From contig NC_092563.1 of the NCBI RefSeq assembly GCF_037975245.1, forward strand, positions 29,723,960 to 29,787,959: a stretch of 64,000 nucleotides of DNA. Direction: 5' to 3'. The first letter of the stretch is position 1; each line of letters starts with the position of its first letter. The stretch comes from Apostichopus japonicus. Taxonomy: Eukaryota; Echinodermata; Holothuroidea; Aspidochirotida; Stichopodidae. Made by a program: the position numbers and the translations under genes. The notes under the pieces are model-generated. The model was not told where the DNA came from, ran no database searches, and saw nothing but the letters and a program-made list of their open reading frames with translations. Below are positions 41,266 through 53,600 of the stretch, in pieces.

Positions 41266-42960
41266 GTTCTATGACTCCTAAAGTCGTGTTATTGTTGATT
41301 GTATATATCAGCCAACCCCATGCACCCCATGCACCCCCACACATACCCGCTCGCCCCTCCCCCGTACACCTATTTTCTCCTTTTGGTATGTTTTGTCTGC
41401 ATTGTATCTTGCATGTTTTCAATATATTTGCATGACCGTTATACAAACATAGAGATGTATAGAACTGTCGCTATAGAAATCAACGAAGGCCAAAAGAATA
41501 AATGCTCTTCCAAGCATGCTCTTACGAAAACGTTGGTAGCGAATGTAAGTTGCGGTTAGAGTACTTTACATTCAAAGATTTCACTATTCATGTTTAATTG
41601 AAAACTTTTAAAATGTAATTTGATTGTATTGCACATGCACGACTTAAAATGATCTCTCTTTAGCTTGTAAATCACGTGGTAAAAGTACTCATAACTCATA
41701 ACCAGGTTATGTACAGTGTGAACTGCATGACTATATCTAATAAACTGATTGATTGAACACAGCATAAATACTTGTGAAGGGCAGAGTTCTAAGAAACACA
41801 CTTCGAAGAACACTCCCATGCAGAAAGAAAATAGAAGCATAAATTCTAATAGAATGAACGAATGAACACTAAATATATTAGAAGGTTACAAAGTCTTCGC
41901 CCTAAGTTATTAGATAAAGCAATTATAACATTTAAAATTTACACCTCAAAATCCTTAAATTATTAAAACTTATATGAAAGAGCAATACAATACTGACTAC
42001 ATTCGCGCCAGGCAATACCCCAGCCCCTTTCTTCTCAAGGTCAGTGTAGAGAGAAAGAACATTAACAGGCTGCTATATAGGAAAAGATGTTTGTTTTGTT
42101 TTTTTTAGCGGAAAAGAGCAAAGACATTTATGGCTAGAACGGGATTCGAACAAGTGAAGGGATTCGAACCATTGACCATACTTTGGGATAGGGGGACATC
42201 CAAGGGAGCGGGCCCTCTCCTTTGAGAATATTTTCCTTTTTTTGTAAAATGGAGGGTGCTTAGTTACAAATTGGTGCTATATTTCTCGACTTGGAAACGA
42301 TGTGGAAACGATATATTAAGAATTTTCAACTGTTTAGATTTGTCACCAGGCAGATAGGCTACATGTTGATGTTGTATATTTTGTATTCTACACTAGCATT
42401 TGTTTTACTATTCTTTCAGCCGGGTTGGAAGGGAGAGCGGGAAAGGCTGATCTACTTCAAATTTATGTCGAGGGGCGGGTGGGGGCGGCGTGGGTAGGTA
42501 CAGCTCTCCCAGAAGTATACGTGGTTGCGCTGCTGGACCCTTATATACATACATACCTTTCCTATAACTGAGAGCAGCGTGAGAAAATATTTCTTCGTTG
42601 GAGTAATAAGGTTAGGGTTAGACCCTAATCCCTAAGATATTCCAGAGATTCGGAATCAGTGACAAGGTATTCTGCTCCTCTTAAATATGAACTATATAAA
42701 TACATAATCAATAATCATATGATGGCTGACTGTTATAATATATATATAAACTGAGGTGAATAGCTATAACACCCCAGAGTCATTGAAGTTCACGTTCATT
42801 ACTATACGTGAATAAGCGTTCCTGAACAAATTATTCCTCACGCGCATGTGTTCAGTCGATGGGGGCAATTATATCGTGTATGCTACCTTAGGTTCTGATG
42901 GCAAACAAAAGTCGGACAGAATTTAAAGACCAAATGATACTTTCATTATCGTATTTTTAG
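41266..42960. other. No gene recognised; a tRNA-like scrap near 42140-42175
   Basis: Non-coding upstream region of BBS10. GGGATTCGAACC at about 42159 matches a B box on the minus strand, probably a SINE remnant. No promoter can be called. Confidence 0.5.
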
Positions 42961-43009
42961 CAAAGAAAAGAAGATTCTGAAACAGTATGCTGGTGATAAG
43001 AGTAGATTA

Positions 43010-43026
43010 ATGGAGGAAACGTTTAG
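43010..43026 (+). CDS. BBS10 predicted first coding exon
   Basis: ATGGAGGAAACGTTTAG followed by the donor GTAAGA. The large exon has the acceptor TTTTTCATCTTGCAG ending at 43955. Joining the two (17 + 25 bases before the internal ATG) keeps the frame and reads MEETFRHLCELFPQMKPHN. The frame stays open upstream to 42938 without an ATG, and a TTTTTAG acceptor sits at 42960, so this stretch might instead be an internal exon beginning at 42961. The start context at 43010 is weak (T at -3). Confidence 0.55.
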
Positions 43027-43955
43027 GTAAGAACAATTAGTTCAGTGAATACACTGTAGATTACACGTTTTGAAAAATCGCGTATCCGGTATGTACAACG
43101 TGGTTTGATTACCAAGTTACACTCGCAGAGTAAGGAAAATCATATACTGTACGTGCAAAACATGTTCTGGGTAAACCCAGCTTGGCTACAGTACAGTAAA
43201 TTGTGATTGCAATTATAACGCCCTTGGTTTCACCGTTTTCTAAGTGATTAGAATTTCAAGCACGTTTGACAAGCCTTGAAACTCATTCCTGTGTAGCGAT
43301 AGTAATAAGTACTATTACTATAGCCTGGCCTAGCTAGCTTCATCACAGAAATAAATATTGATTGGCCTATGCCTAAATAGTAATGTGTTGTTAGTGAGCA
43401 ACCATGGGCAGAATTCTTCCCCCGCAGCAGTTTTTTAACTAGTCATGACTATAGTCACGAAATTTTGAAAAGTGATGTTTAATACTGGAACAAGTGATGA
43501 ATATGCTCCAAAATAAGCAAGACAACTTAACATAGAACTAGCTACCAGATTTGAAGTTTCTGTGTTCAGGTTTTATTCATACCTAGGGTCCTTGATGTGG
43601 ACTTATTACCCTCCTGATCTCTTTTCACTCAGCTAAGCCAAAATTTTCATATCAAATGCCCATGCTTACATTGCATATATGAATTATGGCTGAAATTATT
43701 TTATAAACTGTCGAAGAAACAAAATATATTTAATTACACCTATTGAGGTTGAGTATGATGTAGGAATATGGTATTTAGGCAAAGACATATACTGTCCCTG
43801 TGGTCAGGAAGTGAAAAGCACACCTTGATCGAGATGGAGAGGGTTAACTACAGTAGGATCCGTTGACAATTCAATTGTCTTTTCTTTTTAAATAAGTAGT
43901 TTTGTTTTCATCTGGTATGAATTTAACCAAGAAGTGATTCTTTTTCATCTTGCAG

Positions 43956-45768
43956 ACATCTCTGTGAATTATTTCCTCAAATGAAACCACACAACTTAGG
44001 TGTCTTTAACCTAATGGAACAGAAACCAGTGAACTTTTTGGAATATCATAAAGCAGTCAAGGCATTTGAGGAAGTCATTGCTCCTTCATTTGGACCGTGT
44101 GGGAGTCAAGTCCTCATAAATAACAGCAGTGGACACTGTTTGGTAAGCAAAGATGGCAAGACTATAATGGAAGCCTGCATAGCACAGACACCTCTGAATC
44201 ATTGGGTAAAGGATCGCATAAAAAGCCATTTTAAGTCTTCTGGTGATGGCAGCAAATCTTTCATTCTACTTTTATCAGAGCTACTAAGAAGAGTTGAAGC
44301 CTATTACACCCACATAGGAGCTGCATATGAAAATCAATTTGGTAATGATTCCTTGAAAAGATTTTGTCAGGCATTGATGGAACATTTCACATTGCTTGGA
44401 AGGGAAGTAATACCCTCCCTTTTAGCACCATCCATCATCTCTAATCGTGTGTGTTTGAAAATGTCTCCCTGTGACACTGATGAATTCTGGGAATTTCTGA
44501 AACAGTTGACATTTACAGTTTTGCAAGATAAGTTTGCGAAGGAAAACGCTAGATTATTAAGCGACCTTACCATCCAGTTTGCTAAGTTACCTCATCCAGA
44601 GTTGCATATTGAGGGACATATTTCTGACATCATCAAAAGTTTTCGTCATGTTTGTCAAGAAGTCAGTGGTTATTCAGTCAAAGATAGTATGATCATGGAA
44701 GGTATTTTAATTCAACGAGATTTTGCTTATCAAGATCCAACTCTTTCAAAGTCTGACAAAGATGTGAAACTTCTACTGACAGCTTACGACTTTGAGATTG
44801 ACCAACAAGCTGACTCGCTTTGTGTAACTATTTCTTCAGTGGAAGGGATAAGCCGTGCTGCCTCTTGGAATGAAACAAAGTGGAAAAAGTTTGTCTACAA
44901 TTTACAAAGTTTGAACGTGGCAGCAATCATATCAGTCAATATTTTCCCGGAACCTTTGATGGCTTTTTGCCGTCTCTCTGGCATATCCGTCATCCATTCT
45001 GTGTTTCTCGAAGACCTGTGCTACATCTCTGACGAAACCGGTGTTCCTCTAAACTATGACTTTCCAGATACTTCGGCTTGGTTTATTCATACTGTCCCCT
45101 TCCTCAAGCGAGTTGTTCTCGGTAAGAGCGTCTTTTGTTCTGTTGGATTTCAGAATAAACGAGGCCAAAGAATGAAACATTTGGTCGTGTGCGGGCCAAC
45201 AAGTGCAGTGTGCAGATCTTACAGTTCCGCCATTCATAACTCCCTTAGAAATGTCGCGACTGCTTTAGAGGGAGGTCACTTTGACTCCACTCCTCATTCA
45301 AGTGGGTGTCTCGATGAGCAACTGGATGCCTGCTGTAAGAGAGGACATGATTGTGGTACAAATCACAAGCAACTCTATGCTGTGTACGGGGGTGGTGTTG
45401 CAGAAATGTTAGCAAGTATTAATATCCGAGATCTTTCAGAAAAATATGAAAATAAAATGACTCGGTTAGCCTTTAAATGTTTTGCAGATTCATTAGAGAT
45501 TGTACCTAAAACATTGCATAACAATTCATATCAAGTAGATCCAAAAAGGTACCTGGAAGGAAAAGTGGGTATTGGTCAGGAATCTGTGTGTGGAATCCAT
45601 GCCAGAACTGGGAAATGGGTGCCAGCCAAGGAAGTCGGCATCATCGAGCCATTAATGTACAAGTTGACTCTTTGGCAGCAAGTTTTGGAAACTTTCTGTG
45701 ATTTGTTTCGAATTGATGCCATTATTGGTGTTGGCATGGCCAATTCTAATTGCAAGGAAAAACAATAA
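43956..45768 (+). CDS. BBS10, chaperonin-like Bardet-Biedl syndrome 10 protein
   Basis: A divergent relative of group II chaperonin (CCT) subunits. In vertebrates BBS10 works with MKKS/BBS6, BBS12 and CCT to assemble the BBSome, the ciliary membrane-traffic coat. Counting from ATG 43981 (595 residues; 609 with the 5' exon), there is GPCG at 38-41 and KDGKTIME at 58-65 in the positions of the chaperonin nucleotide-binding loops. GDGSKSF at 88-94 replaces GDGTT and keeps the Asp, like the GDGAKTF of vertebrate BBS10. Later come MEGILIQRDF at 238-247, VVCGP near 400 and YGGGVAEM near 468, and the chain ends LFRIDAIIGVGM. It is shorter than human BBS10 (723), mainly before the GGGV block. Confidence in the BBS10 assignment is high; MKKS and BBS12 fit less well. 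Confidence 0.88.
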
Positions 45769-45811
45769 TTAATAGAAATCCTTTCATTGGCTGACTATCA
45801 AAATGCTATGT

Positions 45812-45817
45812 AATAAA
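45812..45817 (+). terminator. Polyadenylation signal of BBS10
   Basis: AATAAA 44 bases after the BBS10 stop codon. Confidence 0.6.
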
Positions 45818-45998
45818 CAAATCATGCAATTTTGATTCTTTGGAAGATTATGAATGATGTGAACATATTCTGTGAACATGGTGCAGGTTCAGAAAGTTCC
45901 TGTTGAAACTGTGTGTGGATGCTAACCCCTTTAATAATTCAACCGAAGGCATTGCATTGGTCTTCCGAATTATCAGCAAAATGTTTCTATATTTACAG

Positions 45999-46129
45999 AG
46001 ACGCTACTACCAAACTCCAATCAAGGTTTTGATAAACTACAGAACATTTTTGAAATTCTGAAATCCTGTGTTGAAGCTGTTCAAAAAGATCAAGAAGTTG
46101 TTTACACAAACACAATTAATCTTCTGTGA
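45999..46129 (+). other. Exon-like open segment downstream of BBS10
   Basis: After an acceptor-like TTTCTATATTTACAG, a 131-base stretch is open and reads ETLLPNSNQGFDKLQ, then ILKSCVEAVQKDQEVVYTN, and ends at a TGA (46127-46129). A phase 1 splice from within the end of BBS10 (after ATTATTG, about 45728) would be in frame. It could be an alternative 3' exon or chance; it resembles nothing I recognise. Confidence 0.25.
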
Positions 46130-46941
46130 AGTTTAGCAATTTTTTGCACTTTTTCATAGGTCATTTCAGTCCTGAAGATCTCAAAATTACATCTAAAAGA
46201 TTTCCATAACTGTTGTTGCAAGCCTTGTGGTATATCCAGGTCACAAATTTGGTATTCCTTACTACACTACAGTTTTAATGTTTCCTTCAAGGTTTCACAA
46301 ATTATTTATTTTTCTTATTATTAAAGATTTTAAAAGGGACTTTTTCAAAAATACTACATATTCTTTGGACCACCTTGCCTTTCTAAAAGTAGTTTGTAAA
46401 AGTCAGAAATTCCTTGCACAAGTTCAGAGTAGCAGTATTTTACAATACATGGTACTGAAATGCTTAAATCATGGTAACTGGAAATAATTGAGAAGAACAT
46501 AATATTATCTCTTAATCAATATTATTTATTTTTAGTACAAAATTTTATTTCCAAAAACATGGAAAAATGATAGACGCTGTACTTGATTGTAGCCTCTACA
46601 GTAATGAAAATAATTAAAACTCAAGAAAATCAGCAGAGAAAAATCTGAAAAGATGATCATACAAAACAGAAATCAAAATTAGAAAAATAAACCTTGGCAA
46701 TGGATTCCACCTCTTCCTTTCACTTGATTTCTTCCACTCCATCTCTTCCCCATCCCATCCCTCCAACCCCCCCCCCCCAAGAAAAATAACATATGGGATT
46801 CCCTAATTGCACAAAACCAAACAGTGGTTAAAGAGCAGCCTATAAAGTGTCTGAAATATACAACACGGAAACCTAGAACAAAACCTGCCAGATAAACTAG
46901 TCAACCTTGTTGAAAATATATATACTTATTTAAATAAATAA
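46130..46941. other. No gene recognised
   Basis: AT-rich sequence 3' of BBS10 with a poly(C) tract near 46770. Confidence 0.5.
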
Positions 46942-47295
46942 ATATATATATATATATATATACACATATATATATATATATATATATAAATGAAAATTGT
47001 AATGAGTTGGAAAATCAAGAACAGTGAAAAAACTTCCAGCCTCCACCGGGATTCGAATATATATGTATATATATATGTATATATATATGTATATATGTAT
47101 GTATGTATATATATATATATATAGAATATATATATATTTTCATTTAATGGAGTCTGTTCTAAGTATCTCTTTCAAGACGGAGCCTTAGGAATCACAAATG
47201 ACTTTAAGTTAGTTAGAACCATGTTTGATCTCTAGAGTAAGGCAAAAATGTCACCAAAACAGAACTAGTATTGTTCAATATAGGTGATAAAAATA
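46942..47295 (+). repeat. Composite repeat: TA tract, SINE end, GPCR-tail-like segment
   Basis: TA/TATG repeats surround a SINE fragment (CTTCCAGCCTCCACCGGG, 47033-47050). From about 47140 to 47290 the sequence closely matches 23160-23345, including the short frame ending [15 protein letters not shown]...MFDL and a TAG stop, then AGTAAGGCAAAA. It is the second copy of the GPCR-tail-like unit. Confidence 0.7.
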
Positions 47296-48429
47296 AAACA
47301 AATAAATAAAATAACAAAACAGCTTGTCATACATCATTCATTTATTAAATAAATACTTCTGCCCCTCAAACTCAATGAGATGATTTCTCTCCTACAGCAT
47401 TTCTCAAAAAAAAAAAAAAAAAAAAAGAGCAAAAGGTATTAACTATTATTTTATCATTAGATATCCTCTTTATAGATTTCAAAATAACCACATTCCTCAT
47501 AACAAGTCCACGTTTTCTTATTTGAACTATTTTAAATATATCATTCCTATTTTGCTTAAATGAGGCATTCTTAGAACTGAATTATAGCCTTCATTCAGTA
47601 AATAAACAAATACAACTAAAATTCAAATCACAATGATCAAATTTATGAATATATTCAAACCTGAAATTTGTGAAGCAAAATAACTTTAGCTTCTGATATC
47701 AAATATGCATAGTGAATTTTCAATGAAATAGCAAAGAACCAGTTAATCAATAAATAAGATCCAGGCAGGAACCACAACATCAGCAGCAGTGTAAATGTTT
47801 CATCTCAAGGTTAGTAGGAATTAAAGCTTAAAGCTGTCACACCCATCTGGCAGGCAGGCTGCAGTCTGGTTATGAGACAGAACTTACGGCTTTCCTCAGG
47901 AGTTTAGAGATGGTAGAGAAACATTGAAAGTCGTATTCTCGTTTCACACATGTTTTTGCATTTCAGACCTAAATGAGTAGCACTGGTGCTAATGACAACC
48001 GTTTGACTTCAAATTGTCAACAATGTAAATATTACTTGACCATCTCATGGTTAAACAATAATTAATATCAAACATTTTATGCAAACTTAGTTCAAGTTTT
48101 ATGAATGTATATCTGGTAGCAGCAGAGTTAACAATGCCATCATGATATTTTGAGCTGAACAGGTCAATATTTTTCTAAAAAATTATGTACAAATCGTATA
48201 TATATCAAAAATGAATATTCTTACACAAAAGTTGCATAGTGATGAAATGTCTGACAGAAATGAACCTTGACCGATAAGAAAACTCCACATGAATCCCATT
48301 TGCAGTCACAAATCGACAAGAATATAAGAGCGAAGAAAAGAATTTTGTTGATCATCAAAGACCGGTCACTACGATTCACTCTTCAAAAAAGAAAGCATTG
48401 CTCCTTTCATTACTTACCTAAGGCATGTT
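47296..48429. other. No gene recognised
   Basis: AT-rich; a 20-base or longer poly(A) tract lies near 47406. Confidence 0.5.
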
Positions 48430-48716
48430 TTCCTGTTATTAAACAGGAATAGCCTGATTGTAATACTATGATTATTCCTTTTCTTAAACAGGAATAGTTA
48501 TATTGTAATACCATATGATTATTCCTGTTCTTAAACAGGAATAGCTTTATTGTAATACTACATGATTATTCCTGTTCTTAAACAGGAATAGCTTTATTGT
48601 AATAGCATATGATTATTCCTGTTCTTGAACAGGAATAGTTATATTGTAATACCATATGATTATTCCTGTTCTTAAACAGGAATAGCTTTATTGTAATACT
48701 ACATGATTATTCCTGT
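48430..48716. repeat. Array of six hairpins, 47-bp period
   Basis: The word AAACAGGAATAG starts at 48441, 48486, 48533, 48580, 48627 (GAACAGG variant) and 48674, that is, every 45-47 bases. Most units carry ATTCCTGTT-CTTA-AACAGGAAT, a 9-bp perfect stem with a 4-nt loop, joined by TTATTGTAATACYAYATGATT linkers. The two linker variants (GCTTTATTG and GTTATATTG) appear interspersed. Confidence 0.92.
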
Positions 48717-49265
48717 TACTCACTTTTTAATTTTATTGATTACCAAGATCAAACTTACAGGAAATGATTATCATTTTCTAGCCAGGAGAAAATTACAGTG
48801 TTTCACGTCTAAAATGGAATTCGGTGTTCTACATCTATAATAAAATAAAAACGACTTCCACGGATTAAAATAATCTTTTACACTGATGTTTAACTTTAAT
48901 TTTGACATAATTCCAAACTGAAATTTGTATGAAAAGTTTCATTTCAAATACTGAGAAGAAAAAACGGTCCACATTTTGTTATTTGAAAGTGTCGAGTTGA
49001 CAAATGTTTTCACTTGAAACTTAAGTCATTATTAGCAAATTAAATTTCTTATGGCAAAAAAAAAAGAAGGAAAAAATTTAAGGAACCCGGGTGTCATATC
49101 TTGGGCAGAGGTAATCTGTCTTCAATAACAAAATAGAATTGAAAATATTTCCAAAATTGGTGACCATAAACAAACAGCTGGCTTGTGTGAAAGTGATAAG
49201 TTATTTCATCCTCCCTAATTTGCCTGTGCCTTCTTTGTAGTTTCACAAAGACACAAAGACATTTG
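48717..49265. other. No gene recognised
   Basis: AT-rich non-coding sequence. Confidence 0.5.
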
Positions 49266-49925
49266 CCCACCAACAGCAGTGTCCCAGAGACACTTCATCC
49301 CATCTGTTACACTAGGAACACTAGTTATTTACTCAACTTTCTCCCTGTACATTGTCTAGTCAAAGCAGTGTGCCAGAGACATTTAATCCCCATCTGTTAC
49401 ACTAGCAACACTAGTTATTTACTCAACTTTCTTCCTGTACTTTGTCTAGTCAAAGCAGTGTGCCAGAGACACTTCATCCCCATCTGTTACACTAGCAACA
49501 CTAGTTATTTTCTCAACTTGCTTCCTGTACTTTGTCTAGTCAAAGCAGTTTGCCAGAGACACTTCATCCCCATCTGTTACACTAGCAACACTAGTTATTT
49601 TCTCAACTTGCTTCCTGTACTTTGTCTAGTCAAAGCAGTGTGCCAGAGACACTTCATCCCCATTTGTTACACTAGCAACACTAGTTATTTTTTTCAACTT
49701 TCTTCCTGTACTTTGTCTAGTCAAAAGCAGTGTGCCAGAGACACTTTATCTGCATCTGTTACACTAGCAACACTAGCTATTTTCTCAACTTTCTTCCTGT
49801 ACTTTGTCTAGTCAAAGCAGTGAGCCAGAGACACTTTATCCCCATCTGTTACACTAGGAACACTAGCTATTTTCTCAGATTTCTTCCTGTACTTTGTCTA
49901 GTCAAAGCAGTGTGCCAGAGACAGT
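49266..49925. repeat. 90-bp minisatellite, about 7.3 copies
   Basis: Copies begin at CAGTGTGCCAGAGACACTTC and include TCTGTTACACTAGCAACACT and CTTCCTGTACTTTGTCTAG. The period is 90 bases (91 where one base is inserted near 49690 and 49725). Because 90 is a multiple of three, one frame stays open across the array. It lies about 280 bases beyond the stop of the minus-strand receptor gene and may be within its 3' UTR. Confidence 0.92.
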
Positions 49926-50207
49926 TTGTACATCCTTTTTCCCTTCTCTGAAATTTGAGATCTTCATCACAATTTGAGATCATAGTTGCATGTGAAGTAA
50001 AACTGCTACAGCTGACTAAATCGAAAGCCAATTACTAAAGCATTTAACTGTAATGATTTGTCTTGCATTGAACAAATAACATTATTTTCACAGAATGTTA
50101 ACAATGTGGCAAGTGCAATGTAACTGCTCCATTAACATAACAAAACTTTCAAGGAATTGTGACTTTTCTTGCTCTGATATCTTTAAAACTGGTGGTAAAG
50201 CCTTCCT

Positions 50208-50614
50208 TTACGTTGATACAACTTCCTCATATGGCGGGGGTGGAGTGTTAGGTCGCAATGTCGCTCCCTCCTCTGGACGATCTATATTCTGAAGTTCACC
50301 TGATAGCGGTTGTTCCTCGGCTGGCAAAGCTTCATATGCGGGAGGCTGATCCACGACAGGCAGCATGGTCTCGATAGGACAGTCTAGGTCTGCGATTGCT
50401 TGACTTAAGTGAAATGCATCTTGGTAACGGTTTGACCAGTGGCTGAGGTCATTGCGTACTCTTACGTTAGGTGTTGAGGTTGGTTCTGGATGTTTACAAC
50501 AACATTTATCAAGTACAAGGCAAGAGAGGTACGAAACAAAAGTTAAACAGAGGATTCCACCGAAAGAAGACACTAGAGCAATGATGATAACAGCCCCGGA
50601 GGAAAAAGACACCA
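50208..50614 (-). CDS. SRCR receptor exon 6: transmembrane helix and cytoplasmic tail
   Basis: A strong pyrimidine-rich acceptor ends GGACAG. It encodes [19 protein letters not shown] and a further hydrophobic run to [12 protein letters not shown] (one membrane helix, then a Cys cluster suited to palmitoylation). A tail follows with DQPPAYEAL and [12 protein letters not shown] at the C-terminus. The stop is TAA (50208-50210). Confidence 0.88.
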
Positions 50615-53600
50615 CTGTCCAAGAAAAGAAAGAAAAAGAGAAACCTTTTAATTCACATAACATATATATCTTACACAGATTATGCTGGCGGACAGTTACT
50701 CATGTTAATTTACACATATTTCACTGCCCCATCTCTGCCCCCCTCCCCCCTCCAAAAAAAAGTATTCATGATACTTGAAATAGCATACTGTAAACACACA
50801 GCATTGTTTCCTAAAACTATCAAACTTTTTATCTTGACAAGAATTCTACATTGTTTATAAAAATATAGAGCATTAGGAAAAAAACTTAAAGAAACATGAA
50901 AGGATAAAAAAAAAATGACAAGGTCCAATGTGGGTAGCATGTGAATAAGTGAGTTTTTAAGATGCTTTTAAAATTGTCCATGGTAGGGGCATTCCTAGTG
51001 TGGATGGGTAGAATGTTCCAGAGTTTGAGTGTCGCAAACTGAAAAGATTGCTCAACGTACGTCTTAAGTAGTTGCCCAACCTCTGTTAACTGAGAAAGGG
51101 TAAACCTGGGGACAGAATATGATGATATGATATGTGATGATGATGATGATATTATCAAAATCATGCAGTTTTGGTTACTATGTTTGAGTCCTACAATGGA
51201 ACAGAAAAGGGTAGGACAAACCTTGACCAGGCTTCACTGTGTTAGGTTCCCAGAAAGTATCTGTGATGTTATCTTCAGAGTATTGTAAACAGGACACCCC
51301 TGCATCTTCTTTGTGATTACAGTCACTGTTCATAAAGCCCTTGTGTTTGCAGTGACCGAGGTTAGTCTCGGTGCCTATGCAGTCCACATCATCTAGCAAA
51401 ATGACTCCTGACCCTGGGCCAAACATGGCATAGTTATGAGCGCTCTTTGCTCCCGGAAAGCCAAGCTGACGGCAAACCACCTCTGCGTCTTGAAGGTCCC
51501 ACATGTCATCGCAAACGGTGGACCAATCTTCTCCCGGTTGGCGGACTTCGACACGACCTTCAAAGATTGAAGAGGAACCCCTTAACCTTACGTCTAAATC
51601 TGGTTGGAAGTAAGAGAAAAGTCAGAATTCAGAAGAAGAAAAAACAGTTATAGAAAAAACAAGGATTAAAAATTAATTACATATAACACTGTCACACATC
51701 ATTTCCAAAGCGATTCATTTCATGGATTCTTGCAAAACAGTTGGTTTAATTAGCTATATGTTTGACTCACACTCATCATACAAGCTTAAGGATTCAGTGT
51801 TCCATAAGCAATTTCTGGGATTAGCTTTTTGTTGTCAACAACCAGGAAAAAAGTTACCTTCTTTAGAACTGATTTTGTCTTTTGTAAACGGTTCCCCGCA
51901 ACAAAGAGCCGCTGTTCGTGCTGGGTGGCATTCTCTTGGAAAAATCTCCCGCATAGAACACTGCAAAAAGTTGTCTTCATTTCCTAAACATCCTACATCC
52001 GCGAATCTGATCTGATGATATCCGAGTGAATCGTCAAAGAACCGCACGGCGCCCTCTGTCGAATATCCCATTTGTGTGCATATAGTTTCAACGTCCACCA
52101 AGTTCCATGAGCTATCCGCACAAACGGTCCACCAAATATTATCGTACTTGACCTTTATAATTCCTCCGTATCTGCACCAACCGAACTTTATTGGTCTTTC
52201 AAATAGTAGGAAATCAGCTGAAAGAAGTCAGAGAAAGTTAATCGTGAATGTAAAGTATATATTAATGTCGGACCAAGGAAAAATGATCTAAAAATTATGT
52301 ACAGCATGTTCACCTCTCCCAAGTACACTTAGAACTGATCCGAGGGATTCCCATGACATAATTGTTAGACCTGGCTCTAGATCCCACAGATTATGTACAA
52401 GAATCTGCTTCACAGGCAATGAGAAATGCCACAGGTTATAGCTTATTACACTTAGAAATGATCCGAGGGGATTCCCGTGATATAATTGTCAGACCTGGCT
52501 CCAGATGCCACAGATTGTACAAGAATCCGCTTCACAGCCAGTGAGAAATGTCACAGGTTATTGTTCATTACGACCGACCAATAGGATTGATTTATTACGT
52601 CTGAACAAGAAATGATACTATTAATGATAAACACAAGTACAATGAGGGATTTGATCAAACCCAAATAAAATGACTTTTTTTAACCTTTGCCTTAATTTGG
52701 AGATCTCATCAATCAGATGCTACTCATTGTTCTTGTCAATTAAGTGACTTCATAGAGTGGAACACAAGTAAGCCATCACTCTGCAGATACGAAATTCACT
52801 AAACAACAGATTTTTTTACATAATTTCAGTCACAAAAATTGGGTACAAAATTGCTAGAAAATATAGTAAAGCATCATGCTTTTCTAAACCATTGTTTGTT
52901 GCTCTGATTTAACAACATATCTGGCAATTTTAGGATCATTCTATAGTCTCTTTCATGTCAATTCTTCTTTGCGCTTCTCTGTGTCCCTGTATCTTCGGCC
53001 TGCACAGGCAAATGGTTTGAAATACAGTGTAAATCAAACACCACACTACCATTGAGTTTGCCACAGACCTCTATCATAGGGAATACTGCATAACGGCCAA
53101 CAATTAACCGGTTTACTGTATATATTCTAAAGTACGTAAAGTGTCACCTACTTATGAATCTCAGTATTTCCAAGGTGTCAAACACCGACCAGGTTATCTA
53201 ACTAATATGTACATATATTACCCCAGATTGGCTTATATTTTCTTTTATCAAGTTCCTTTTAAAAACGTTAGCTCTTATAACCCTTGTTGTTGTTACATGA
53301 CCTGGTGAAAATAATAGCTATTCATCTGGTAACGAGACAGAAACACAAAGACCAATTTAAATCAATTTCAATATGTTTTGAAGTTTCATTGAACTGTCTT
53401 ATATTTGACCTACAGCCAAGCAGTATATTGTTTTCATGATGCATCGTTACAAATCAATTACCTCGGCTATAGCTTGGCAGAACTCAACAAATATTAAAAA
53501 AATCCAGTCATCTGGCTGGCACTGCACAAGAAGAATTGACTACCCAGTACCCACTCATGTTCAAATACATTTTGGCATAAAATATCACAGTAACCTACTC

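Noticed and set aside
40964-41446. 160-residue minus-strand frame
   Set aside because: It spans the 163-bp tandem duplication and repeats the same peptide (KRWAFLLYQ / KRWAFMLYQ).
49263-49811. 182-residue frame across a minisatellite
   Set aside because: It is open only because the 90-bp unit is a multiple of three; no domain, start context or splice support, and it shifts frame at a one-base insertion.
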